Positions 1-4,961 of a stretch of DNA of 5,660 nt are shown here, piece by piece; the first letter of the stretch is position 1; the number at the start of each line of letters is the position of its first letter. The DNA comes from Bacteroidota bacterium (GTDB lineage Bacteria; Bacteroidota; Bacteroidia; Chitinophagales; Chitinophagaceae), in NCBI GenBank assembly GCA_023417815.1, contig JAEZEI010000032.1, forward strand, positions 1-5,660, given 5' to 3'. The notes beneath the pieces were generated by a model. That model saw only the letters and a list, made by a program, of their open reading frames with translations. It was not told the DNA's origin and made no database searches. Made by a program: the position numbers and the translations under genes.

Positions 1-830
1 ATCGCGCGCAGCTCCTCGGCCACGTCGGGCACCACGAGCTTGGCGGCGTCGGTCGGGGTCGAGGCGCGCACGTCGGCGACGAGGTCGAGCAGCGGGGTGT
101 CGGGCTCGTGACCGATCGCGGAGACCACGGGGGTGCGGACCCGCGCGACCGCGCGGACCAGGCCCTCGTCGGAGAAGGGCAGCAGGTCCTCGACCGACCC
201 GCCGCCACGGGCGACCACGATGACCTCGACGGCCGGGTCGCGGTCGAGGCGCTCGAGGCCCTCGATCACCTCGGTGGTCGCGCGCGGGCCCTGCATCGCG
301 GCGTACGCGACCTCGAAGCGGACCGCGGGCCACCGGCGGCGGGCGTTCTCGAGGACGTCGCGCTCGGCGGCGCTGTTGGGGGCGGTGACCAGCCCGACGC
401 AGCCGGGCAGGAACGGCAGCGGCCGCTTGAGGTGGGCGGCGAACAGCCCCTCGGCGGCGAGCAGCTGGCGGCGGCGCTCAAGGCGCGCGAGCAGCTCGCC
501 GAGGCCGACCATCCGGATCTCGCGGGCCTGCAGGGAGAGCGTGCCGCGGTTGGCGTAGTACGACGGCTTGGCGTGGACCACGACGCTCGCGCCCTCCACC
601 AGCGGCGGGTTGAGGCCGTCGACATAGGTGCGCGCGGCGGTGACCGTCACCGAGATGTCGGCGACGGCATCGCGCAGGGTGAGGAAGACCGTGGCCATCC
701 CGGGGCGGCGGTTGAGCTGGGCGATCTGGCCCTCCACCCACACCGCGCCGAGCCGGTCGACCCAGCCCGAGATCGCGTTGGCGATCTGGCGGACGGGCGC
801 CGGCGACTCCAGTGAGGTCTCCAAGGCCAT
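1..830 (-). CDS. xseA: Exodeoxyribonuclease VII large subunit XseA, N-terminal 276 codons (3' end outside window)
   Basis: Exonuclease VII is a cytoplasmic XseA/XseB complex that degrades single-stranded DNA from either end to oligonucleotides, acting in mismatch repair and damage processing. The reading frame is open from the ATG at 830 to the left edge. Residues about 13-108 form the N-terminal OB-fold (VRQIANAI, LGAVWVEGQI, TVFLTLRD, YYANRGTLSL). The catalytic domain starts near residue 140 (FLPGCVGLVTA, SAAERDVLENARRRWP) and shows the family signatures VVARGGGSVEDLLPF (206-219), SAIGHEPDTPLLD (237-249) and DVRASTPTDAA (253-263). E. coli XseA is 456 aa, so roughly 60 per cent is present; the C-terminal coiled coil lies beyond the edge, and xseB usually follows xseA in actinobacteria (family knowledge, not visible here). 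There is no Shine-Dalgarno before ATG 830, but TAATCT lies 7 nt upstream, suggesting a leaderless mRNA. It is divergent from ispH across 45 bp. Identification is very secure; the start is likely. Confidence 0.96.
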   Translation of the reverse strand, partial: MALETSLESPAPVRQIANAISGWVDRLGAVWVEGQIAQLNRRPGMATVFLTLRDAVADISVTVTAARTYVDGLNPPLVEGASVVVHAKPSYYANRGTLSLQAREIRMVGLGELLARLERRRQLLAAEGLFAAHLKRPLPFLPGCVGLVTAPNSAAERDVLENARRRWPAVRFEVAYAAMQGPRATTEVIEGLERLDRDPAVEVIVVARGGGSVEDLLPFSDEGLVRAVARVRTPVVSAIGHEPDTPLLDLVADVRASTPTDAAKLVVPDVAEELRA

Positions 831-837
831 GGCCGCG

Positions 838-843
838 AGATTA
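838..843 (-). promoter_or_regulatory. Putative -10 element of xseA (leaderless)
   Basis: On the minus strand the hexamer TAATCT matches the actinobacterial -10 pattern TANNNT and ends 7 nt before the xseA ATG at 830. Transcription would begin at or beside the start codon, which fits the absence of a ribosome binding site. No recognisable TTGACA-like -35 exists; the position expected for it (about 861-866) overlaps the -10 of ispH. Inferred from sequence only. Confidence 0.5.
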
Positions 844-863
844 GGGGATGACACCGACGTCCC

Positions 864-869
864 TAGACT
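864..869 (+). promoter_or_regulatory. Putative -10 element of ispH (leaderless)
   Basis: TAGACT matches TANNNT and is separated from the ispH ATG at 876 by 6 nt (GGCGCC), placing the expected start of transcription on or next to the A of ATG. There is no purine-rich ribosome binding site upstream of 876, which supports leaderless initiation. The expected -35 position (about 841-846, TTAGGG) is not consensus and overlaps the -10 of the divergent xseA. Confidence 0.55.
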
Positions 870-875
870 GGCGCC

Positions 876-1889
876 ATGACGACCCACGTGGGCATCCCGC
901 CCGTCCTCAGCCCCGAGGAGGCCGAGAAGGCCGTCCTCCTGGCCGCGCCGCGCGGATACTGCGCGGGAGTGGACCGCGCGGTGGTCACCGTGGAGGAGGC
1001 CCTGGCGCTGTACGGCGCGCCGGTCTACGTCCGCAAGCAGATCGTGCACAACAAGCACGTCGTCTCCGACCTGGAGTCCCGCGGCGCCGTCTTCGTCGAG
1101 GAGCTCGACGAGGTGCCCGCCGGCGCGACGGTGGTCTTCTCCGCCCACGGCGTCTCCCCGGCGGTGCACGAGCAGGCCGCCGAGCGCGGCCTCAAGACGA
1201 TCGACGCCACCTGCCCGCTGGTGACCAAGGTCCACCACGAGGCCAAGCGGTTCGCCGCCGAGGACTACGACATCCTGCTGATCGGCCACGCCGGTCACGA
1301 GGAGGTCGAGGGCACCGCGGGCGAGGCCCCCGAGCACATCCAGCTCGTGGAGAGCCCCCGCGACGTCGCCGGGATCACCGTGCGCGACCCCAAGCGCGTC
1401 GCCTGGCTCTCGCAGACCACGCTGTCGGTCGACGAGACCCTCGAGACCGTCGCCGCGATCCGTGAGCGCTTCCCCGACCTGCTCGACCCGCCGAGCGACG
1501 ACATCTGCTACGCCACCCAGAACCGCCAGCTCGCGGTGAAGGAGATCGCCCCGGACTTCGACCTGCTGATCGTGGTCGGCTCGGGCAACTCCTCCAACTC
1601 CGTGCGCCTGGTCGAGGTCGCGCTCGAGGCGGGGGCGCGGGCGTCGTACCGCGTCGACGACGCCTCCGAGATCGACGAGGCCTGGCTGGAGGGCGTGCGC
1701 ACCGTCAGCGTGACCAGCGGCGCCAGCGTGCCCGAGGAGCTGGTGCAGGGCGTCCTCGCGTTCCTCGCCGAGCGCGGGTTCCCCGAGGCGCGTGCGGTGC
1801 ACAGCGCCGAGGAGTCGCTGATCTTCGCCCTGCCCAAGGAGCTGCGCCGCGACCTCAAGGCCGCGGCCGCCGCTGCCAACGAGGGCTGA
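876..1889 (+). CDS. ispH: 4-hydroxy-3-methylbut-2-enyl diphosphate reductase IspH (LytB)
   Basis: IspH is the cytoplasmic [4Fe-4S] enzyme that converts HMBPP to IPP and DMAPP, the last step of the MEP (non-mevalonate) pathway feeding quinones, carotenoids and undecaprenyl phosphate. The 337-aa product contains all three cluster cysteines: C29 in PRGYCAGVDRAV, C113 in DATCPLV and C211 in DDICYATQNRQ. Substrate-binding residues by analogy with the E. coli enzyme are H58 (IVHN), H91 (FSAHG), H141 and E143 (GHAGHEEVEGT), the QTTLS motif at 180-184, S239/S240/N241 (GNSSNS) and S284 (SGASVP). The length is slightly above E. coli (316 aa) because of an N-terminal extension of about 15 residues. ATG 876 is the start suggested by the TAGACT element 6 nt upstream; no Shine-Dalgarno is present. 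yciO follows after 4 nt, so the two are almost certainly co-transcribed. Nothing is missing; it should be a functional, probably essential gene. Confidence 0.98.
   Translation: MTTHVGIPPVLSPEEAEKAVLLAAPRGYCAGVDRAVVTVEEALALYGAPVYVRKQIVHNKHVVSDLESRGAVFVEELDEVPAGATVVFSAHGVSPAVHEQAAERGLKTIDATCPLVTKVHHEAKRFAAEDYDILLIGHAGHEEVEGTAGEAPEHIQLVESPRDVAGITVRDPKRVAWLSQTTLSVDETLETVAAIRERFPDLLDPPSDDICYATQNRQLAVKEIAPDFDLLIVVGSGNSSNSVRLVEVALEAGARASYRVDDASEIDEAWLEGVRTVSVTSGASVPEELVQGVLAFLAERGFPEARAVHSAEESLIFALPKELRRDLKAAAAAANEG
1881..1885 (+). promoter_or_regulatory. Ribosome binding site of yciO inside the end of ispH
   Basis: GAGGG lies 8 nt before the yciO ATG at 1894 and within the last codons of ispH. With the 4-nt gap between the ispH stop and the yciO start it indicates a single mRNA, probably with translational coupling. 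Confidence 0.6.
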
Positions 1890-1893
1890 GCCG

Positions 1894-2520
1894 ATGGCGC
1901 GCTACGTCGATGTCCACCCGGACAACCCGCAGCCGCGGCTGATCGGCAAGATCGCCGCGGCGATGCGCGACGACGACGCGCTGGTCGCCTACCCGACCGA
2001 CTCCGGCTACGCGCTGGGCTGCCGGGTCGGCAACCGCGCGGGACGGGACCGGATCCTCAGCATCCGCGGCCTCGACGAGCGCCACCACTTCACCCTGATG
2101 TGCCGCGACTTCTCCCAGCTCGGGCAGCTGGTGAAGATCGACAACTCGGCGTTCCGGGCGATCCGGGCGGCGACGCCGGGGCCCTACACCTTCATCCTGC
2201 CCGGCATGCCCGAGGTGCCGCGACGCCTGCTGCACCCGAAGAAGAAGACCGTCGGCGTGCGCATCCCCGACCACCCGGTCGTCCAGGCGCTGCTGGAGGA
2301 GCTCGGCGAGCCGATGCTGTCCAGCACGCTGATCCTGCCCGGCGAGACCGAGCCGCGGACGATGGGCTGGGAGGTCAAGGAGGACCTCGACCACCAGGTC
2401 GACATCGTGGTGGAGGCGGGGGAGACCCCGGCCGAGCCGACCACCGTCGTGGACTTCTCGGGCGGTGCGCCCGAGGTCATCCGCCGTGGTGCGGGCGACC
2501 CGTCGCGCTTCGAGGGCTGA
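1894..2520 (+). CDS. yciO: YciO-type protein of the TsaC/Sua5 (YrdC) superfamily
   Basis: This 208-aa protein has the YrdC-like fold of threonylcarbamoyl-AMP synthases (TsaC/Sua5, first step of tRNA t6A37) but follows the E. coli YciO paralogue along its length: HPDNPQPRLI (8-17), AYPTDSGYALGCRV (32-45), IRGLDERHHFTLMCRD (57-72), TPGPYTFIL (94-102), EVPRRLLHPKKKTVGVRIP (107-125), LGEPMLSSTL (137-146) and a PTTVVD end (182-187). The length matches YciO (about 206 aa). The KxR...SxN signature of TsaC/Sua5 is not visible: the KGRP-type motif reads IRGLDER and the SxN position reads SSTL. Automatic annotation as L-threonylcarbamoyladenylate synthase is therefore doubtful; the cellular role of YciO is unsettled, and a dedicated TsaC would be expected elsewhere in the genome. 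It is the second gene of an ispH operon, and its last 44 bp overlap the convergent DUF6542-like gene. Confidence 0.9.
   Translation: MARYVDVHPDNPQPRLIGKIAAAMRDDDALVAYPTDSGYALGCRVGNRAGRDRILSIRGLDERHHFTLMCRDFSQLGQLVKIDNSAFRAIRAATPGPYTFILPGMPEVPRRLLHPKKKTVGVRIPDHPVVQALLEELGEPMLSSTLILPGETEPRTMGWEVKEDLDHQVDIVVEAGETPAEPTTVVDFSGGAPEVIRRGAGDPSRFEG
2477..2520. other. Convergent coding overlap of yciO and the DUF6542-like gene
   Basis: The last 44 bp of yciO (stop 2518-2520) and of the leftward membrane-protein gene (stop at 2477-2479) occupy the same DNA on opposite strands. There is no intergenic space for a conventional terminator, so each transcript must run into the other gene. A perfect 10-bp palindrome, GCTGATCAGC at 2516-2525, covers the yciO stop codon. 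Confidence 0.85.
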
Positions 2521-2932
2521 TCAGCGGCTTGCCCTGCACCTGGACCCGGTGTCGCACGGCGAGGACGCCGAGGGAGAGGCCGTAGCCGAGCACGAGGGCC
2601 AGGCTGTGGCTCGACAGGCCGGCGACGACCGCCTGGACGAAGCCGTCCTGGGGATGGGCGATCGTCTCGTGGGTGGTGATCGCGAGCAGCGAGAAGACCC
2701 CGACCAACAGCAGCGGCGGCATCACGCCGACGGTGAAGAAGTCCTGCATCCGCACCAGCAGCGCCGCGGCGATGCAGGCGGCGACGAAGACGACGTCGGT
2801 GAACCAGGCGACCTCGCTGCTGATCTGCAGCTCGACCAGGACCGCGGAGAGCGTGACGGCGGTGGCGAGTGCCGCCACCTGCGCGCCCGGGTCTCGACCC
2901 TGCTCCCACAGGGTCCGGGGACGTCGGCTCAC
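2477..2932 (-). CDS. Four-helix membrane protein, DUF6542-like, function unknown
   Basis: A 151-aa predicted integral membrane protein. Four hydrophobic segments are visible at about residues 18-36, 42-60, 66-85 and 98-126. Arg/Lys distribution (RR near the N-terminus, R61 between segments 2 and 3, RHR after segment 4) predicts both ends in the cytoplasm, with a histidine-containing external loop (THETIAHPQDG) between segments 3 and 4. The core DVVFVAACIAAALLVR followed by DFFTVGVMPPLLL resembles the DUF6542 domain of Actinomycetota as I remember it; I cannot run the profile. No enzymatic motif is evident. The start is taken as GTG 2932 because GAGGAG (2939-2944) lies 6 nt upstream; the longer GTG at 2938 would directly abut that site. 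The gene lies 52 nt downstream of rmuC on the same strand and overlaps yciO by 44 bp. It is clearly coding, with protein-like hydrophobic periodicity and a strong ribosome binding site; its function is unknown. Confidence 0.85.
   Translation of the reverse strand: MSRRPRTLWEQGRDPGAQVAALATAVTLSAVLVELQISSEVAWFTDVVFVAACIAAALLVRMQDFFTVGVMPPLLLVGVFSLLAITTHETIAHPQDGFVQAVVAGLSSHSLALVLGYGLSLGVLAVRHRVQVQGKPLISPRSATGRPHHGG
2513..2535. terminator. Weak stem-loop at the yciO stop, possible bidirectional terminator
   Basis: AGGGC at 2513-2517 can pair with GCCCT at 2531-2535 across a 13-nt loop; the loop partly contains the palindrome GCTGATCAGC. The stem is only 5 bp, competes with the palindrome, and has no T tract, so termination function is speculative. 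Confidence 0.2.
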
Positions 2933-2938
2933 GCACAC

Positions 2939-2944
2939 CTCCTC
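2939..2944 (-). promoter_or_regulatory. Ribosome binding site deciding the DUF6542-like start
   Basis: On the minus strand GAGGAG is followed by 6 nt (GTGTGC) and then GTG at 2932-2930. That spacing fits the second GTG as the initiator; the first GTG at 2938-2936 has zero spacing and is two codons too early. Confidence 0.75.
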
Positions 2945-2951
2945 GATGCCG

Positions 2952-2976
2952 GGGCCCGGTCGTACGTCGCGGGCCC
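2952..2976 (-). terminator. GC hairpin in the rmuC to DUF6542 gap
   Basis: GGGCCCG (2952-2958) and CGGGCCC (2970-2976) form a perfect 7-bp stem with an 11-nt loop that contains CGTACG. It lies just after the rmuC stop codon and before the ribosome binding site of the next gene. There is no T tract, so it may be a weak terminator, an attenuator, or an RNA-stability element between the two cistrons. Confidence 0.4.
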
Positions 2977-2984
2977 GCCTCGTG

Positions 2985-4049
2985 CTACAGCGCCACCGTA
3001 GGGTCCTCGGCCTCCGGCTCGTCCGCGGCGCGCCGGGGAACCGCGCGCAGCTCGACCGTGCGGGCCCCCGGGAGCTCCTCGTCGGTCACCGAGAGGTCGT
3101 GGAAGCGGCGGGCCGCGACGAGCACCCGAGACTCCATCGAGGCGACGGTGGAGTTGTAGTGGCCGACGGCGGCGTTGAGCGAGCGCCCGACGGCGTCGAG
3201 GTGGCCGGACATGGTGCCGAGGCGGGCATGCAGCTCGCGCCCGAGCCGGTGGATGTCGCGGGCCTGCTGGGCGATCGCCTCGTGGGTCCAGCCCTGGGCG
3301 ACCGTGCGCAGCAGCGCGATGAGGGTGGTCGGGGTGGCCAGCACGATCTGGCGCGAGGCGGCGTGCTCGAGCAGGGTGGTGTCGGTCTCGAGCGCGGCGG
3401 CGAGGAACGACTCCGCCGGGACGAACAGCACGACGAACTCGGGCGTCTGGTCCAGCGAGCGCCAGTAGGCCTTGGCCGACAGGGCGTCGACGTGGGTGCG
3501 CAGCTGACGGGCGTGGCGGGCCAGGTGGGCGGCGCGCTCGTCGTCGTCACTCGCCCCGGTGGCGTCGAGATAGGCGTCGAGGGGGACCTTGGCGTCGACC
3601 ACCACCAGCCCGCCGCCGACGAGCTGGACGACCAGGTCGGGGCGCAGGGCGCCGTCCTCGAGGCGCACCTGCTCGGAGAAGTCGCAGCGGTCGACCAGGC
3701 CGGCCAGCTCGACGGCGCGGCGCAGGTGCATCTCGCCCCAGCGGCCGCGCACCTGCGGCTTGCGCAGCGCGGTGGACAGCGAGCGGGTCTCCTGGCGCAG
3801 TGTGTCGGTGGTGTGGCGCATGTCGTCGACCTGCTGGGCGAACTGCCCCTGCCACACCGCCCGCGCGTGCTCGAGGGCCTGCATCTGGTCGCTGAGCCGG
3901 TCGAGGCCCTGCATCACCTCGGCCTGGTCGACCATGCCCTGGCCCAGCGCCTCGACGTGGGCCGGGCGCGAGCGCGCCCACAGGACCCCGAGGAGCACGC
4001 CGAGGACCAGCCCGAGGGCCAGCGCCAGGAAGATCGTCACCGTCTGCAT
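2985..4049 (-). CDS. rmuC: DNA recombination protein RmuC homologue
   Basis: RmuC proteins limit recombination at inverted repeats in E. coli and carry a predicted PD-(D/E)XK nuclease-like core; their biochemical activity is poorly defined. This 354-aa protein has an N-terminal hydrophobic anchor (about 4-23, followed by WARSR), a helical, probably coiled-coil region (about 30-95), then the family core: LRKPQVRGRWGEMHLRRA (95-112), RPDLVV (136-141), VVDAKVPLDAY (150-160), YWRSLDQTPEFVVLFVP (195-211), ESFLAAAL (213-220) and VLATPTTLIALLRTVAQGW (236-254). Candidate catalytic residues are E106, D138, D152 and K154. It is shorter than E. coli RmuC (475 aa) mainly through a reduced coiled coil and tail. 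The acidic C-terminus (DEPEAEDP) looks disordered. ATG 4049 has no good Shine-Dalgarno; the membrane helix begins right after it, so the start is plausible. It follows xthA by 60 nt on the same strand. Confidence 0.93.
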   Translation of the reverse strand: MQTVTIFLALALGLVLGVLLGVLWARSRPAHVEALGQGMVDQAEVMQGLDRLSDQMQALEHARAVWQGQFAQQVDDMRHTTDTLRQETRSLSTALRKPQVRGRWGEMHLRRAVELAGLVDRCDFSEQVRLEDGALRPDLVVQLVGGGLVVVDAKVPLDAYLDATGASDDDERAAHLARHARQLRTHVDALSAKAYWRSLDQTPEFVVLFVPAESFLAAALETDTTLLEHAASRQIVLATPTTLIALLRTVAQGWTHEAIAQQARDIHRLGRELHARLGTMSGHLDAVGRSLNAAVGHYNSTVASMESRVLVAARRFHDLSVTDEELPGARTVELRAVPRRAADEPEAEDPTVAL

Positions 4050-4055
4050 GGGCCC

Positions 4056-4061
4056 AGCATG
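4056..4061 (-). promoter_or_regulatory. Possible weak -10 of rmuC
   Basis: On the minus strand CATGCT lies 6 nt (GGGCCC) before the rmuC ATG at 4049, the same spacing as at ispH and xthA. It misses the first T of TANNNT. The poor ribosome binding site of rmuC makes leaderless initiation worth considering, but the match is weak. Confidence 0.22.
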
Positions 4062-4077
4062 TCGGGCGCCACCGACA
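4060..4077 (-). other. Hairpin upstream of rmuC
   Basis: TGTCGG (4060-4065) and CCGACA (4072-4077) form a perfect 6-bp stem with a 6-nt loop, 10 nt upstream of the rmuC ATG. In an xthA-rmuC read-through transcript it would lie directly in front of the rmuC start and could affect translation or transcript ends. Confidence 0.35.
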
Positions 4078-4088
4078 GTCCCGCGAGC

Positions 4089-4105
4089 CGCCGCGCGCCG
4101 CGGCG
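4089..4105 (-). terminator. GC-rich hairpin just after xthA
   Basis: CGCCGCG (4089-4095) and CGCGGCG (4099-4105) form a perfect 7-bp all-GC stem with a 3-nt loop, starting 4 nt after the xthA stop codon. Actinobacterial terminators often lack a U tract, so this is a candidate terminator or attenuator between xthA and rmuC. Short GC palindromes are common by chance at this base composition. Confidence 0.4.
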
Positions 4106-4109
4106 TACG

Positions 4110-4886
4110 TCAGTCGAGGTCGACGACGACCGGGGCGTGGTCGGAGGCGCCCGTGCCGGCGCGCTCCTCGCGGTCGATGAAGGCGTGGGTGACCCGCTTG
4201 GCCAGCGAGGGCGAGCCGAGCACGAAGTCGATGCGCAGGCCGCGGTTGCGCTCGAAGCGCTGACGGAAGTAGTCCCAGTAGGTGTAGACCTCCGGGCCCG
4301 GCGTGTGCGGCCGTACGACGTCGACGTACCCGTCGTCGATGAAGCGCTGGAACGCCGCGCGCTCGGGCGGGGTCACGTGCGTGGAGCGCGCGAACTGCAA
4401 GATGTCGAACACGTCCTCGTCCAGCGGGGCGATGTTCCAGTCGCCGACCAGCGCGGTGTCGCCGTCGCGCCACTCCAGCGCCGCCTCGCGCAGCCGCGCC
4501 AGCCAGTCGAGCTTGTAGACGTAGTGCGGGTCGTCGGGCTTGCGGCCGTTGGGGACGTACAGGCTCCACACCCGCACCCCGCCGCAGGTGGCGCCGATGG
4601 CGCGGGCCTCGGGGGCGACGGGGTCGCCGTACCCGGGCATGCCCTCGAAGCCGACCTGCACGTCCTCGAGGCCGACCCGGCTGATGATCGCGACGCCGTT
4701 CCACTGGCTGGTGCCGGCGGCGGCGACCTCGTAGCCGCGGGCCTGCAGGCCCATGATCGGCAGCTGGTCGACCTTCGCCTTGGTCTCCTGGAGGGCCAGG
4801 ACGTCGACGTCGTGGCGCTCGAGGAAGGCCTCGACGCGGTCGATGCGGGAGCGGAGGGAGTTGACGTTCCAGGTCGCGAGGCGCAC
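4110..4886 (-). CDS. xthA: Exodeoxyribonuclease III / AP endonuclease
   Basis: This Mg-dependent enzyme of the exonuclease III (EEP) family cleaves at abasic sites and removes 3' blocking groups in base-excision repair, and has 3'-5' exonuclease activity on duplex DNA. The 258-aa product is close to the usual 260-270 aa and has the full active site: N7 (TWNVNSLRSR), E34 (LQETKAK), Y110 (SLYVPNGR), D149 and N151 (VGDWNIAP), D220 (GLRIDFVL), D249 and H250 (GASDHAPV). The start is GTG 4886, giving the usual RLATWNVNS beginning where the first beta strand of this family starts at once. There is no Shine-Dalgarno; TAGGCT ends 6 nt upstream, so the mRNA is probably leaderless. It heads a leftward group with rmuC and the DUF6542-like gene and is divergent from the SDR gene across 75 bp. 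Confidence 0.96.
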   Translation of the reverse strand: MRLATWNVNSLRSRIDRVEAFLERHDVDVLALQETKAKVDQLPIMGLQARGYEVAAAGTSQWNGVAIISRVGLEDVQVGFEGMPGYGDPVAPEARAIGATCGGVRVWSLYVPNGRKPDDPHYVYKLDWLARLREAALEWRDGDTALVGDWNIAPLDEDVFDILQFARSTHVTPPERAAFQRFIDDGYVDVVRPHTPGPEVYTYWDYFRQRFERNRGLRIDFVLGSPSLAKRVTHAFIDREERAGTGASDHAPVVVDLD

Positions 4887-4892
4887 CGAGGA

Positions 4893-4898
4893 AGCCTA
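4893..4898 (-). promoter_or_regulatory. Putative -10 element of xthA (leaderless)
   Basis: On the minus strand TAGGCT fits TANNNT and ends 6 nt before the GTG at 4886, so transcription would start at the initiator codon. This agrees with the lack of a ribosome binding site. No consensus -35 is visible. Confidence 0.5.
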
Positions 4899-4904
4899 AG
4901 CCGC

Positions 4905-4910
4905 TAGCCT
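4905..4910 (+). promoter_or_regulatory. Possible -10 element of the SDR gene
   Basis: TAGCCT fits TANNNT, and transcription from about 4917 would give a leader of about 45 nt containing the AGGAGG site. It lies only 6 bp from the oppositely oriented -10 of xthA and forms part of the palindrome GCTAGC (4904-4909). No -35 match is seen, so the call is tentative. Confidence 0.4.
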
Positions 4911-4948
4911 TGCGTGCCTGTCCTCGGACCAATGCGCATCACGACTCC

Positions 4949-4954
4949 AGGAGG
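4949..4954 (+). promoter_or_regulatory. Ribosome binding site of the SDR gene
   Basis: AGGAGG, a perfect Shine-Dalgarno, lies 7 nt before ATG 4962. It decides in favour of this start over the in-frame ATG at 4932, which lacks such a site and would add ten residues (MRITTPGGPG). Confidence 0.85.
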
Positions 4955-4961
4955 TCCGGGA

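Noticed and set aside
108..815. A 235-codon open frame on the plus strand across xseA
   Set aside because: The minus strand encodes unmistakable XseA motifs throughout; the plus frame has no recognisable motif, a biased composition and no ribosome binding site.
1855..2394. A minus-strand frame antisense to yciO
   Set aside because: Shadow of yciO; low-complexity Asp, His, Arg, Val and Gln composition and no start signal.
2961..4111. CGTACGTC occurring after both rmuC (2961-2968) and xthA (4104-4111)
   Set aside because: An 8-bp GC-rich word containing a palindrome recurs easily by chance in such DNA; two copies do not make a repeat family.
2673..4907. A 744-codon open frame on the plus strand, antisense to rmuC and xthA
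   Set aside because: It is antisense to two genes with complete family motifs. Its composition (rich in Gly, Arg, Asp, Val and His, without domain signatures) is typical of a shadow frame in DNA with very high GC at third positions, where stop codons are rare.
3547..4932. A 461-codon minus-strand frame covering parts of rmuC and xthA
   Set aside because: It is a shifted frame of two real genes, made almost entirely of Arg, Pro, Gly and Ala.
4932..4961. In-frame upstream ATG as the SDR start
   Set aside because: It has no Shine-Dalgarno, whereas ATG 4962 follows AGGAGG by 7 nt and gives the usual short stretch before the TGGSRGLG motif.
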